Source of the DNA: Athripsodes cinereus
Lineage: Eukaryota > Arthropoda > Insecta > Trichoptera > Leptoceridae
DNA length: 64,000 nt
Direction of reading: 5' to 3'
Assembly (NCBI GenBank): GCA_947579605.1
Contig: OX388314.1
Span: 3,286,001-3,350,000 of the forward strand
Positions 40,761 to 51,021 of this stretch are shown here, one piece after another. The notes beneath the pieces are model-generated. The model had not been told where the DNA came from and did not search any database. It was given only the letters and a program-made list of their open reading frames with translations. Made by a program: the position numbers and the translations under genes. How positions within the stretch are numbered: position 1 is the first letter of the stretch; every line of letters begins with the position of its first letter.

Positions 40761-40959
40761 GTTTATAATTCCTAAATAAAAAAAATCGAGATTCTGAAAA
40801 CACGCAGTTGGTTGATTTTAGTATTTTAATCCTTGTAGATTTGAAACGTACAATCATACCTTGATTAACTAGTCGCAAAAACGTTGAATATATCTCATAA
40901 TTTGTATTTGTAACATAAAAGGTATGATGTATCAATAATATGTAATTATGACGTGCATG

Positions 40960-41064
40960 TAATATCCTAGAGTTAATGAATTGTACAGTGTCCTTGAGGT
41001 GCTTTGGCACGTAAACGACTCTTTAATGTTGCCCAATAATAATTGTAATAAAATTCGACGTCAT
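40960..41064 (+). repeat. Rep2 interspersed repeat
   Basis: AATATCCTAGAGTTAATGAA, TTGTACAGTGTCCTTGAGGT, GCTTTGGCACGTAAACGACT and CTTTAATGTTGCCCAATAAT; see 7125-7240 and 55540-55640. Confidence 0.65.
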
Positions 41065-41959
41065 TTAATGGCTTGACAGATAACACCTTTTCGCCGTTCA
41101 TTTTTAACAAAAAATATATATGATCTGAATATGGACGTGGCAAATACTCGAGTCGCAAAGGATTTTTTTTAATTTTTGCACATTAATTAAAGGAGGAAAA
41201 AATCCTTACTTACGTAAAAGAAAGAAGTTCTTGAACTCTCAACCCACCTAACTACAATGTGAGAAGATGAAAAAAAACGTGAATATACCTACCCAGAGAA
41301 TACTAAAAATCATTCGTAAATTGAATGAAAACAAAAGAACACAATCTCGTTGCACTGGTAAAAAACGTTCTTTTTAAATTTTGTTGTGATTTGTGTCAAA
41401 TTGTATTTCATAATTATGTTAAAGTAGAACTACTAATGATGGCTTACAAATAAACATTCTTTTTGCATATTATTTAGATAGAGAACGAGTTTTCGATCTA
41501 AAAACTTAAGTTTTTGTTTACGCGTACTTCAAAGCTTCGCATCGCAGAGTACATTATTATATGTAATGTAGGTACTCAATTTATACAATAATGTGTGGAC
41601 ATATCTGGGTTTTTGATAAGGGTCCTCCACATTTCTGGAGCTGCTAAAGATTTATTTAAGCAAACCTAAAGTTTCACAGTTCACCCAAATACATGAGCTT
41701 AACATATTTTATACATAGTGTACGATTATCTACATATTATATTTAGTACGAAGCGAAGCAGGAAAGTTTGATAAACTTTTACGTGTATTTGAGAATGACA
41801 CTTACCTTAATGTGTCCTCTTACTAACATATGTTTCGAATTAGTTTTTTGGCAAAATTTTTACTTGCAACATTTAATTAAATGTAAGTTATTTCTCTTCA
41901 AGAACAAGTGGATTTATTCAAAATAGACAACACAATAGAACATTGCATATGAACAATAC
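41065..41959. other. No feature recognised
   Basis: AT-rich, no repeats seen. Confidence 0.5.
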
Positions 41960-42262
41960 AGATCCAGCAAACCCCAAATTAGGATACGATAGGATTCGAA
42001 TCTTGTATTACGGGTACTAATGTAATAATTTATATAAATAAAATTCACAAATTCACAAGGTCTAACCGTCTAAAACCACCAAACTACCAAGTGTGGTACT
42101 TATAGACTACAAGACTTCGATGTCCCTCTAGCTGAAGGAAGAAAAAAAATACCTATCGAAAAAGTACAACAATATAGAAAATATTTTTTTGTCATTTTTT
42201 ATTTTGCCGTGGCGGTGAATCGAACTTGAGACCTCGTAGCTCAAAGGCATTACCTACATTCT
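41960..42262 (-). mobile_element. SINE-C, diverged copy
   Basis: 41975-42020 (CCAAATTAGGATACGATAGG, ATTCGAATCTTGTATTACGG) matches the tail in reverse; 42195-42260 (ATTTTGCCGTGGCGGTGAAT then CGAACTTGAGACCTCGTAG) matches the head. About 170 bp of unrelated sequence separates them, so either an insertion or two fragments. Confidence 0.5.
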
Positions 42263-42364
42263 ACACCGTTCTTCCTTTCACTTTCTTCAGATATTGTCAA
42301 TGTGCAAAGTACATATTATGTACTTTATACCTTGTTTCATTTTAATTTCTTACAAATGTATAAA

Positions 42365-42722
42365 TCAAATTCAAATTCAATTTTTTTTTTCAAATTCAAA
42401 TATTTTTATTAAAATGAAATTTACAATTTAATAATATTACATACACACCTTATTATTTAAAAACACATTTATCACATATTTGACCCTCAAAATTGAGCAG
42501 TGCTCGTGCTTTGAGGGTTTAAACATAATTATTTTATATAATTTAGATAAAACAATAGCGCTCACCAAACAACAACAAAAACATACACATACCCACAATA
42601 CAAACAGCAACCAAATACAGTTTCTTAACAAAACTCAACAACAGAGCAGTTGAACAGCTATTTAAAAATATCTTTCAGATTCAATTTAAAACTCTGATTT
42701 TTTTTTGTAGAATCATACTTAG
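42365..42722 (-). mobile_element. Rep1 interspersed repeat, copy 2
   Basis: Starts CAAATTCAAATTCAATTTTT then CAAATATTTTTATT, with the CCCTCAAA/TTTGAGGG hairpin at 42483-42519 and AACAGAGCAGTTGAACAGCT at about 42640. A minus frame (NCIWLLFVLWVCVCFCCCLV) is matched by one in copy 3 (SCIWLLFVLWICVYFYCCLM); both are hydrophobic and probably incidental to the repeat. Confidence 0.7.
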
Positions 42723-43799
42723 ATATTAATTAATTAAATATTAATTAATCATACTTAAATATTCAACATCTTCCATTTGTACTAATAGAATCAGAGATCC
42801 ATTACGCCAATGTGTTACTTGCAGAGACCTCTGTTTCTTCCAGGATGTCTGACCATTCTTAATCAAGTCTTTATACATATTTGACATCTGTTTTTTCTAC
42901 ATATTATGAACTTTATACCTTGTTGTATTTTAATTTCTTACAAATTAATGTAGTATCTCATGGATAGAGATACAGATCGTCGAAGTGCTTCTTCGGACTG
43001 CCCAAGATAGGAGCATATTCTCACAAGAAAAAATCAACGTTGGGGGGACCAAACACGATATAATTATATTAAAGTCTCTTACGATGCGTAGCTATCTTTC
43101 TGGATATTTTCTACCTTATCGTTTTTCGAGAAAATTGATGAATTATGGAATTATAGAAATCATTTTGGTGAAGATATCTCTCAGCTGTTTAGCTCGAAAC
43201 ATAGTCTCGTATATTTTTTGTTTTACATTTTTTCCCAATTTTTTTTACGTCGTTAGAAATAAATTTAATTAGAATAAATTTGTATGTGTCAATATTTCCT
43301 TTTTGTGTAATAATACTTACAATTTTCTTCAAAGAAGGAATATATCAAAGTATTTATCCAAAATTTATCGGAAATAAAAAAATATTACACACCTACTTAT
43401 CAATATAAAGTGAATTATAAAAAGAATTGATTCTGTTTTATTTAGAGATTAATTGGAATTCTTCAAAGAATTTCAGATCAGACGGTTACTCTTATTAAGT
43501 AAGGTTCTGCTGATGTCTTGAATACGTGTAACTGTAAGCTAATTTTAAGTTATTGATAACAGAGTCGGTGTACATAAACAGTTGTATTTAGGTAATTTCA
43601 GGTAAGATTTTAAAATAGGTAATGCCTTGTATGAAAAGATATAAACTTATATTTCTGTAACATCCATAGGCGAAAGAAAGAGTAACCTTTAATGTATGTG
43701 ACTAACGTTCGATTCCATAAACATTTAAAGTCTCTTTAAAATTTGCGCGGAAAATAATTTCTAGTAGAATTCATGGTAACTCATGGAATTTTGGTATTT
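42723..43799. other. No firm feature
   Basis: 42960-43080 is less AT-rich and has an open frame (LLRTAQDRSIFSQEKINVGG) that may be a worn LINE C-terminus because of TAQDRS, but this is weak. The rest is AT-rich. Confidence 0.35.
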
Positions 43800-44010
43800 C
43801 GGCTGTGACTTGTTGTAGTTTGATAACGTGAATTAAATTCTTAAGGACGGTCATATTATGTTAAGTAAAAGAGATCGACGTGCGTGTGTGTGAAATTTTA
43901 TGAATGTTGATGGAGCGAAAGAAGTATGTAAGGATATATCTATATGGCGTTCCGTTCTCTGTGCCTACTCCACTTGGGATACCGTGTAAGGGTATAGCTT
44001 TATTATAGCT
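43800..44010 (+). mobile_element. RTE-1 LINE, 3' end remnant
   Basis: TTCTTAAGGACGGTCATATT, AAAAGAGATCGACGTGCGTG, ATGAATGTTGATGGAGCGAA, GGCGTTCCGTTCTCTGTGCC, TACTCCACTTGGGATACCGT and a GTAAGGGTATAGC end. It corresponds to LKDGRVLSKRNRRACMRN... of RTE-1, with several stops. Confidence 0.7.
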
Positions 44011-44117
44011 TTATCATAAGTAAACTTTAGTAAATAAAAGGGACTTTATATTTATGAAATTTGATTTAAGTCTATAATTATATTTTAAAAACTTCAAATC
44101 GAAAATATGTTCAATGT

Positions 44118-44216
44118 TCTCCGGAGCACCCGTAAAAAATTGGTCTCCCACTCTTTTCCGTAACTATGGCGTTCCGTTCTCTCTGCCTACCCTACTAGTG
44201 ATAGAGCGTGAGGGTA
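44118..44216 (+). mobile_element. Chimera: SINE-A head joined to RTE-1 3' end
   Basis: 44118-44164 is the SINE-A 5' end (CCGGAGCACCCGTAAAAAAT, TGGTCTCCCACTCTTTTCCG). At 44165 it switches to RTE-1 (ATGGCGTTCCGTTCTCTCTG, CCTACCCTACTAGTGATAGA, GCGTGAGGGTA). The SINE-A middle is absent. A template switch by one reverse transcriptase, or an insertion plus deletion, would explain it. Confidence 0.65.
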
Positions 44217-44889
44217 AAAAATTGTGCTAAAGGTTTCTCCAAAGGTTACAAGAGAGCAGACATAACGCCTGAGTTGAAAGTCAAAGATCTTACATAACAT
44301 TCTAGGAAAAGACCACGATGGGAGAAACTCCCTTGTTAAGAATGTTGCACAAGTAGGAAGCTATTAGGTAAAAAATATGTACTTTCGAAGAGTCGTACAC
44401 ACACATCTCAAATGTATGTAAAGTATATAAATAGTCTCTGTAAATAAGCCTTTAGCTTTAGAAGAAGCTCGCTAGTAAAAAGAAATACTTAGTAAGACGG
44501 GAGATAAAAAAAACTATAAAAAAGCTCGCTTATCTCTAAAAAGTAATAATAATTGTATCTTGAATAGAAGCCATAAAACTTGGTCACAGCATGCTGCGTA
44601 TTAATATAGGTATCTACCAACTTTTACAGCGTGTAGTGTGGATGTCGGTGTCAAGACTGTGCCAAAAAAGTTTAGGAAAATTAAACAATACTGTCCAAAG
44701 GATTCTTTGGTGTAATGTTATGAACAGAATTTTATAAGTCTGTTCCTATGAGCGAGTCGTTATTTTTGTACGTAAAACCACGGAATAAATGCAAGAGTAG
44801 AAACTTAAGTTGTTATTTCGAAGAATGAATACCGAATATTTGATATTTACCATAAAAACTACAACATCTGTCTTCTACATACCAACAAA
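44217..44889. other. No feature recognised
   Basis: AT-rich; no structure found. Confidence 0.5.
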
Positions 44890-44892
44890 TAA

Positions 44893-45005
44893 TTTAGACA
44901 TTCAGAATGGTGACATAACTCATTGCTGAATTAAATGTGTGAAATGTCTTTACGTATTCGAACACGTGCCTTTTAAAAGACACTCGAAAACTTACGGATA
45001 GCATT
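44893..45005 (-). mobile_element. SINE-A, 5' half
   Basis: TTTAGACATTCAGAATGGTG, ATAACTCATTGCTGAATTAA, TATTCGAACACGTGCCTTTT and AAAGACACTCGAAAACTTAC, minus orientation. The 3' half is missing. Confidence 0.65.
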
Positions 45006-45157
45006 AGCAAGCCAGATTAGCAAGCCAGTTGATCGTCCCACAGAAATACAGAAACAGCAGGCCTTTATAATCAATAATAGAATATAAAGAAGGTAATTCA
45101 GTAAGAAAGTGGTGGTACATGAAGTCAAATGATTGTGTCGTTGATATAAAGTTTGTT

Positions 45158-45195
45158 GTTATTTTGAGGGCGATGATGATGATGATGAATGATTT
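45158..45195 (+). mobile_element. LINE-X tail scrap
   Basis: TTTTGAGGGCGATGATGATG then ATGATGA equals the last bases and tail of LINE-X (compare 18147-18171). Confidence 0.5.
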
Positions 45196-46080
45196 TTAAT
45201 GTGTTTATTATTATCTCAATAAAAATATTTGAATATTTGATTTTGAATATATAATCAATATTCGTATTCGATGAGCATAATTACAGGAATTTCATGAAAT
45301 TCGAATCCTTATTTTTCACTGACAGATGTTGTACCTATATTGAGATATGTGCATTTGTGAAAAACATGGTATAAAAAATCTTGTTTCGCACATAGACAAA
45401 AACAAAAATCAATTACATGTAGGTATACATTGTATAAAATATGTAATTAATTGTATAGCTTTGTGCAAATTGTAAGTTGTTTTTACATTGTATGTATTAT
45501 AACAATAATTATTATTGTAGTGAGCTTTGGCAGTAGTTTGGCGATAGGAACGAAGTTAAATTAAATTGAAACTAGCGGGGGGATGAGGTGGACAACTTGT
45601 ATTATAATACAACTATAGGTGTACTTGTTATGTTGTGTTGATATCACTTGTGTGTTGCAGTCATACTTCGGAAAGCAGATAATTTAATTGAAAATAATAT
45701 GTATCAAAAAAGACAAGATGGAACGATTAAATTGATGTGGCTACACATAATACACAGCACACAGGACCGATCTAGTTATTTCACCGCTGCAAGCAAAACT
45801 AATATTTGTTTCATTTACAAAGAAACCTTATTATGTGTCATGAGCATACTATTCGAACTTCTCCAATATAATAATGTCGATCAATTTTCCATGCAAGAAC
45901 CTCTTTTGTAGGTCTCAGATTACGAAATTTGACGTTTTTCCTGACATCACAATATTTCAAAAACGTGTAAGAATTTGCAAAATTTCACAATCTCCTTGGT
46001 TTAAAGATTATTTTTTTCAAAATCTCACATTTCGTATTCTAAATCTCGATTTTTAGAATTTAAAAGAATCTGGTAAAGAA
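45196..46080. other. No feature recognised
   Basis: 45215-45240 (CAATAAAAATATTTGAATAT) resembles the Rep1 tail in plus orientation. Frames at 45648-45911 and 45874-46056 encode nothing I recognise. Confidence 0.4.
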
Positions 46081-46084
46081 TTCG

Positions 46085-46180
46085 TGTCCCACACTTTTCT
46101 GTAATTTTTCGAGTGTCCTGTAAAAGACAAGTGTTCGAAAAATAAAAACATTTTCGATTCAGGGATGTTTTTTGAATCGT
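46085..46180 (+). mobile_element. SINE-A, left part of copy split by Rep1
   Basis: GTGTCCCACACTTTTCTGTA, TTTTTCGAGTGTCCTGTAAA, AGACAAGTGTTCGAAAAATA and CGATTCAGGGATG. Continues at 46441. Confidence 0.7.
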
Positions 46181-46182
46181 AT

Positions 46183-46440
46183 CAAATTCAAATATTTTTA
46201 TTTAAACAAAATTTACAATTTAATAATATTACATACACACCTTATTACTAAAAAAACACATTTATTACATATTTGACCCTCAAAATTGAGCAGTGCTCGT
46301 GCTTTGAGGGTTTAAACATATTTCATATACTTTAGATAAAACAATAGCGCTCATCAAACAACAATAAAAATAAACACATATCCACAATACAAACAGCAAC
46401 CAAATACAGCTTCTTAACAAAACTCTACAACAAAGCAGTA
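46183..46440 (-). mobile_element. Rep1 interspersed repeat, copy 3, inserted in SINE-A
   Basis: TCAAATTCAAATATTTTTAT, ACACACCTTATTACTAAAAA, the CCCTCAAA/TTTGAGGG hairpin at 46277-46313, ACAAACAGCAACCAAATACA. It separates the two halves of one SINE-A and so is younger than it. GTAT is present at both junctions but is too short to call a TSD. Confidence 0.7.
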
Positions 46441-46566
46441 TAAATGGATCCTGAATATTTTTATTTTTCGTTGGTACGGAGAGGATAGTTTGTATGATTA
46501 TTACATGCAGTTGGTCTGTTTGGTTACAATACTTGTAGGATATGCCGTCATTGTAAAGAAATATAT
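46441..46566 (+). mobile_element. SINE-A, right part of split copy
   Basis: AATGGATCCTGAATATTTTT, GGTACGGAGAGGATAGTTTG, ACATGCAGTTGGTCTGTTTG, TTGTAGGATATGCCGTCATT. Confidence 0.7.
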
Positions 46567-46854
46567 ATAGTAGGTAGTATTTTTTCAAGACATTGACTGC
46601 AACAGAAACAAAGTTGCCTTTGCAGTCAATCTAAAAAAAAGATACTAAAAACTACGTTTAGAGAAACTCGACTTTGTGAATAAATATTTAAATAGCAAAA
46701 ACTTTCAAGTAACATTCAAACAAACACGGTTTTCATTTAGATGTAACGTTTTCTTTTTACTAAGAAGTGAAAATTCATTCGCTCTGTCCGCAGTATAAGG
46801 AACATGCATACTTACTTTTTCATGGCATTTATCTCAAAAAATTTAAAAAGGTAC
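46567..46854. other. No feature recognised
   Basis: AT-rich spacer. Confidence 0.45.
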
Positions 46855-46958
46855 ATCTGGGTTTTGTTATAAACGCAAATACAACTGAATAGGTACACCT
46901 TTTACATAAGTTAAAAGCTTGTGTCGTGAAAGGGGAGTTTGCTGGCACCTAAGATAGA
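46855..46958 (-). repeat. Rep3 repeat, inverted copy
   Basis: CATCTGGGTTTTGTTATAAA, TAGGTACACCTTTTACATAA, GTTAAAAGCTTGTGTCGTGA then AAGGGGAGTTTGCTGGC; reverse complement of 29515-29605. Confidence 0.65.
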
Positions 46959-47010
46959 CCCACGTATTTCTTTAACACTTTAAACGATGTAGCCACATTT
47001 TATACTTACT

Positions 47011-47226
47011 ATAATTAAGATAATTTAGATAATTAAGATAATTAAGGTAATTAAGATAATTAAGATAATTAAGATAATTACGATAATTAAGATAATTAAG
47101 ATAATTATGATAATTAAGATAATTAAGATAATTAAGATAATTAAGATAATTAAGATAATTAAGATAATTAAGATAATTAAGATAATTAAGATAATTAAGA
47201 TAATTAAGATAATTAAGATAATTAAG
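47011..47226. repeat. 9-bp microsatellite (ATAATTAAG)n, about 24 copies
   Basis: A 216-bp tandem array of ATAATTAAG, nearly perfect over the right two thirds, with TTTAG, GGTAA, TACG and TATG variants at the left. Because the unit is 9 bp, several frames stay open and give NYL or KII repeats; these are not genes. It ends exactly where a SINE-A begins, so it may have grown from that element's tail. Confidence 0.92.
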
Positions 47227-47358
47227 GATGGACGGCAATCCTCATCGCAGAATTTAGGTTTTATTTTTTTTCCTAATTTAGAATTTAGTTAACACCTGCC
47301 TTTTCCAGGACACTCAAAAACTCACGGAAAAGAGTGGGAGACCAAGTCTTTGCCGGTT
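47227..47358 (-). mobile_element. SINE-A, 5' half next to the microsatellite
   Basis: GGATGGACGGCAATCCTCAT, CGCAGAATTTAGG, AACACCTGCCTTTTCCAGGA, CACGGAAAAGAGTGGGAGAC. It lacks its 3' half; the microsatellite sits there instead. Confidence 0.65.
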
Positions 47359-47389
47359 GATCAATAAGACATTATTTAAAGCAAACATA

Positions 47390-47599
47390 TTGAGTTGAGA
47401 GAAGGCAGAAGAACGGTTGGCCTCCCTAGAAGAAGCTGGCAAGGGCAGATGTCGAACTTGTGTGTTGAAAGGCTTGGTTTGGAGTGGCCAGAGGTTCTGG
47501 AAGCAACAGTGGACAGGGATCTCTGGAGGAGATACCTAGGCGCAATGGGCCCCCGACTAAACTAGGACAAGGGGAAGAAGATGTATGTATGTACGTATA
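47390..47599 (+). mobile_element. LINE C-terminal remnant
   Basis: One frame reads REGRRTVGLPRRSWQGQMSN, LCVERLGLEWPEVLEATVDR and DLWRRYLGAMGPRLN-stop, then an ATGTATGTATGT tail at 47581. GxPRxSWxxQM and DRxLWRR are the pattern of LINE C-termini. No other copy here. Confidence 0.7.
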
Positions 47600-47608
47600 T
47601 TGCATTGT

Positions 47609-47851
47609 CTATCTATCTATCTATCTATACCCTCACGCCATGTCCCAGGAAGGGTAGGCAGATCTATCCTTAAAAACTTCTTTCGCTTCGTCCACATTCA
47701 TCCAGTTTCTCATACATGCACGCCAATTTTTTTTACTCAACACGCGACCGCCCTTGAGAATTTGATCCACGTGATCAAGCCACGTGGTTCTTGGCCGTCC
47801 GCGCTTCCTCACACCCCCTCTTTCAGATAAATACATCATTTTCGTCATTCT
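47609..47851 (-). mobile_element. RTE-1 LINE, 5'-truncated, 9-bp TSD
   Basis: Exact TTGCATTGT repeats at 47600-47608 and 47852-47860. The insert has a (CTAT)n tail at its left, then in sense MQRMTKMMYLSERGGVRKRG (partly target), RPRTTWLDHVDQILKGGRVL, RACMRNWMNVDEAKEVFKDR and SAYPSWDMA. A short deletion removes the VWRSVL part. 243 bp, dead. Confidence 0.88.
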
Positions 47852-47860
47852 TTGCATTGT

Positions 47861-48209
47861 ACCAGACCCCTTTTGGTTTTCGATTGATCGATCTGTTGTG
47901 TTTACGAGGATGCACTTAAAATAAAACAAAAATCTAAGACCCCATAAAAAGTCCTGCGAAAGGAGCAAATTTTATTGTCTCCAGCCGAACACTTTGAAAT
48001 ATTTCTTTTCACATTGAGTTTTCATCATTTTTCGTCATCATTTTTCATTTCATCATCATCATCATCAGTTCACATCACATTTCACATTCACAGAGAGCGC
48101 ATCTACACGAGCCTGAATATTTTTTTATAGTTTTTCCATGTTTCTTAATGCCTCTTCAAAAGATGTTCATTGTGAGCGTAGAAAAGTCATCAATCACATA
48201 CTAATATAC
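47861..48209. other. Spacer with CATCAT simple sequence
   Basis: 48022-48070 is TCATCATTTTTC / CATCATCATCATCATC simple sequence that could be the tail of a minus-strand LINE-X-like copy. Nothing else visible. Confidence 0.4.
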
Positions 48210-49997
48210 AGACTGATGTCAAATCTTATAAGAAACCTTACCAAGATTACTTATGTGACATAGTACCTAGGGGTTATAAATAATAAAATGTTATTCAATA
48301 AAATCAAAAGCTATATCGGAGAGATCTGTAATATGACTTGTTACTTGATACTAATTTGATACAAATCTGTTTCAAAACAAAAAATTGCAAGATAAGAAAA
48401 ATTGATTTTCTTCAAACTTCCATATTCCATAATTTTTCTCACTAGTTTTTAGCCCGGTTTCGTAAAGATATACCCGCCAAACGGAGGGAGGAATGTAGGT
48501 AAATTTATAAGAATATGACTTGTTACTTGATACTAATTTGATCTGTTTCAAAACAAAAAATTGCAAGATAAGAAAAATTGATTTTCTTCAAACTTCCATA
48601 TTCCATAATTTTTCTCACTAGTTTTTAGCCCGGTTTCGTAAAGATATACCCGCCAAACGGAGGGAGGAATGTAGGTAAATTTATAAGAAAAAAACTGTTA
48701 TTGTTCGAGGGTTTGTGCGTTTACATTGGGAAAAAACATATTTAAGAATTTTACGAATATATCAAATAAAGAAGTCTCAGTCTCAAGTCTCTCTACGGCC
48801 TCAGTCCTAGGGCCGTAGACAAACCGTACCTAGCGATAGTCTACTGGCGAACTTTTCGACAATCTACCTACATGTACCGTATTATGCGTTAGTGTTGCAA
48901 TTATTGACGAAAATTCGTTTGTAGTCGATCGCCAAGTGCATGTTTGTCTAGGGGATCTGAGCTTGTCTTGCTTATTTCATACAAACGACAGGGATGATAC
49001 CTATCATCAGCCCATCTCATCTGGGGCCAACCTGTTCTTTCCCTTTCATCTCAAGGTCTCCATTTCAGATCTCTGAATGTCCATTTTATGGATCATTGCC
49101 TAGCCACATAATCTCTTCATTTTTCCCATCATATATTTGTCTCCTCAACCAAAGTCAGAGCTATGGAGTGGACATTGAACAATATGGTTCATTACCTGCA
49201 TTATTGTTAGCTACATATATTTTCTTCTAGCATATCCATGAAAGCATGCTTCGATACAATAAAATCTCTTCTTTTGGTGTTCATAATATAAATAACTGTA
49301 AGTAGATGCAAATTAAATAACCATTGACCCGCAGACTGTAGAGTCCTATAGTCATAAAAGCATTACAATTAAGATTATATTATTCTCATTGCAATGACAT
49401 TTATTACTATACTCGTATACTGTAATATACTATACCTTCACGCCGTGTCCCAGGTGGGGTAGGCAGAGAGAACGGAGCGCCATGTTGATCTATCCTTACA
49501 TGTTTCTTTCACTTCCTCTACACTGTCATCCAGTTTCTCATACATGTACACCGATTCCTCTTCATTATTGTCACAAAAATCTTGTACTTACACAATCAAT
49601 GCAGTGGAAGTTTGAAGAAAATCAATTTTTCTTATCTTGCAATTTTTTGTTTTGAAACAGATTTGAATCAAATTAGTATCAAGTAACAAGTCATATTCTT
49701 ATAAATTTACCTACATTCCTCCCTCCTTTTGGCGGGTATATCTTTACGAAACCGGGCTAAAAACTAGTGAGAAAAATTATGGAATATGGAAGTTTGAAGA
49801 AAATCAATTTTTCTTATCTTGCAATTTTTTGTTTTGAAACAGATTTGTATCAAATTAGTATCAAGTAACAAGTCATATTACAGATCTCTCCGATATTGCT
49901 TTTGATTTTATTGAATAACATTTTATTTATAACCCCTAGGTACTATGTCACGTAAGTAATTTTGGTTTAGGTTTCTTATAAGATTTGACATCAGTCT
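48210..49997. mobile_element. Fold-back element with tandem-repeat inverted arms
   Basis: Outer ends AGACTGATGTCAAATCTTAT and its complement bound 1788 bp. The left arm (48210-48687) holds two tandem 176-182-bp units (starts 48330 and 48512) beginning AATATGACTTGTTACTTGAT and containing CCCGGTTTCGTAAAGATATA. The right arm (about 49604-49997) carries about 1.6 inverted units with 183-bp spacing. The middle (48690-49600) is non-repeated and includes an RTE-1 scrap. Long inverted arms made of tandem repeats are the definition of fold-back elements such as Drosophila FB. No transposase is visible. Confidence 0.8.
49430..49570 (-). mobile_element. RTE-1 LINE 3' end inside the fold-back element
   Basis: TATACCTTCACGCCGTGTCC, CAGGTGGGGTAGGCAGAGAG, AACGGAGCGCCATGTTGATC and TCCTTACATGTTTCTTTCAC. 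The minus strand gives AYPTWDTA-type text. A TAATATACTATACC tail is at its left. Confidence 0.7.
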
Positions 49998-50452
49998 ATT
50001 CATAATTTTTCGTTCATAATATTTATTAACTATTTAATTAGAAAAAAAATATACTTATTTACAAACGGACTAAAATATTTGAAATATTTGCTGATATTCT
50101 TTGATAGATTCTGCGTAGGAAGATGTTAAAGCCTAGGGCTTAATCCTTCAAAGAAATACTTGTCAACGTCCGTCTTTTATTAACAAAATCGGACGATGTT
50201 TTTCAGCTGTAAACTGTTTTTTTGACACCATGTCTCAACTACTTCAATCTTCAATAAGGCGTCGATTTTACACCTTATGTTGTACGGGATTTTATTAAGG
50301 GCAGATGTTATTGTGCTCACTTGAAGTAAAAGTATATTTTGAAGTTTTTGTTTTATAAAGGGAACCGCAACCACTCAAAATTGCTATTTTATACCATGAT
50401 GGTCTAAATTTCTGCCAACGTCTTGAGATTTTTTTTATTTGATTCCGTAAAG
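49998..50452. other. No feature recognised
   Basis: AT-rich. A minus frame at 50180-50374 (QVSTITSALNKIPYNIRCKI then DALLKIEVVETWC) is protein-like but unplaced. Confidence 0.35.
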
Positions 50453-50454
50453 TT

Positions 50455-50672
50455 CCCGGTAACGAATTAGTCCCCCACTCTTCTCCGTAAATTTTCGAGT
50501 GTTTTGGAAAAGGCAAGCGTTTGAAAATTTAAAGTAATTAAATTCAGCGATGAAGATTTCCACCCATCCTGAATGACTAATTTATGTTAGCATGGAGAGA
50601 GCAGCTTACATTTTCACTACGTGCAGCTGGTCTGCTGGCCGCCCCACAATTGGGATAAGCCACAATTGTATG
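50455..50672 (+). mobile_element. SINE-A copy, near full length
   Basis: AGTCCCCCACTCTTCTCCGT, TTTCGAGTGTTTTGGAAAAG, AATTCAGCGATGAAGATTTC, TGGAGAGAGCAGCTTACATT, CAGCTGGTCTGCTGGCCGCC then AATTGGGATAAGCCACAATT. The stem-like GCC/GGGAT end has drifted. Confidence 0.8.
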
Positions 50673-50945
50673 ATTTATTTTATTTTATTTGAATAAAATA
50701 TACCACTGCCAGCTTGACAGTGTTGTGAAACCTAATTGCTGGACAGTGGACAACATATAACAATAATAAACAAATATAAATCTAAGAATCTAAAATAACA
50801 TCCATAAGAATAAAACCTATTAATAAAAAAGAACTTACAATATTCTGTAAAAACACTACACAATATTTCAGGCACCATTTAAAAAACTAAAAAATTAAGT
50901 TAACTAAAAAACATCAATATATAAAAAAAACATACATACATGATA
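50673..50945 (-). mobile_element. A-rich LINE 3' region, minus strand
   Basis: ATTTTATTTTATTTGAATAA then ATACCACTGCCAGCTTGACA and a long A-rich tract, similar in shape to the ends at 23357 and 55640. No ORF. Confidence 0.45.
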
Positions 50946-51021
50946 CTTAGTCCACTTGTTACCATAGTTGGTATAAAAGACGTACAGATGCGGAGTTATA
51001 AAAAAACTTTGTTGACCCATT

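Noticed and set aside
42960..43272. LINE C-terminus suggested by TAQDRS
   Set aside because: Only one short word fits and the surrounding residues do not follow any family seen here.
45648..46056. Two plus-strand ORFs
   Set aside because: Composition is ordinary for AT-rich DNA and no motif is recognisable.
46972..47292. Open frames encoding (NYL)n and (KII)n
   Set aside because: They are the two strands of a 9-bp microsatellite; any frame stays open because 9 is divisible by 3.
48330..48687. Satellite DNA
   Set aside because: Only two units per arm, present as inverted arms of one element; not a long array.
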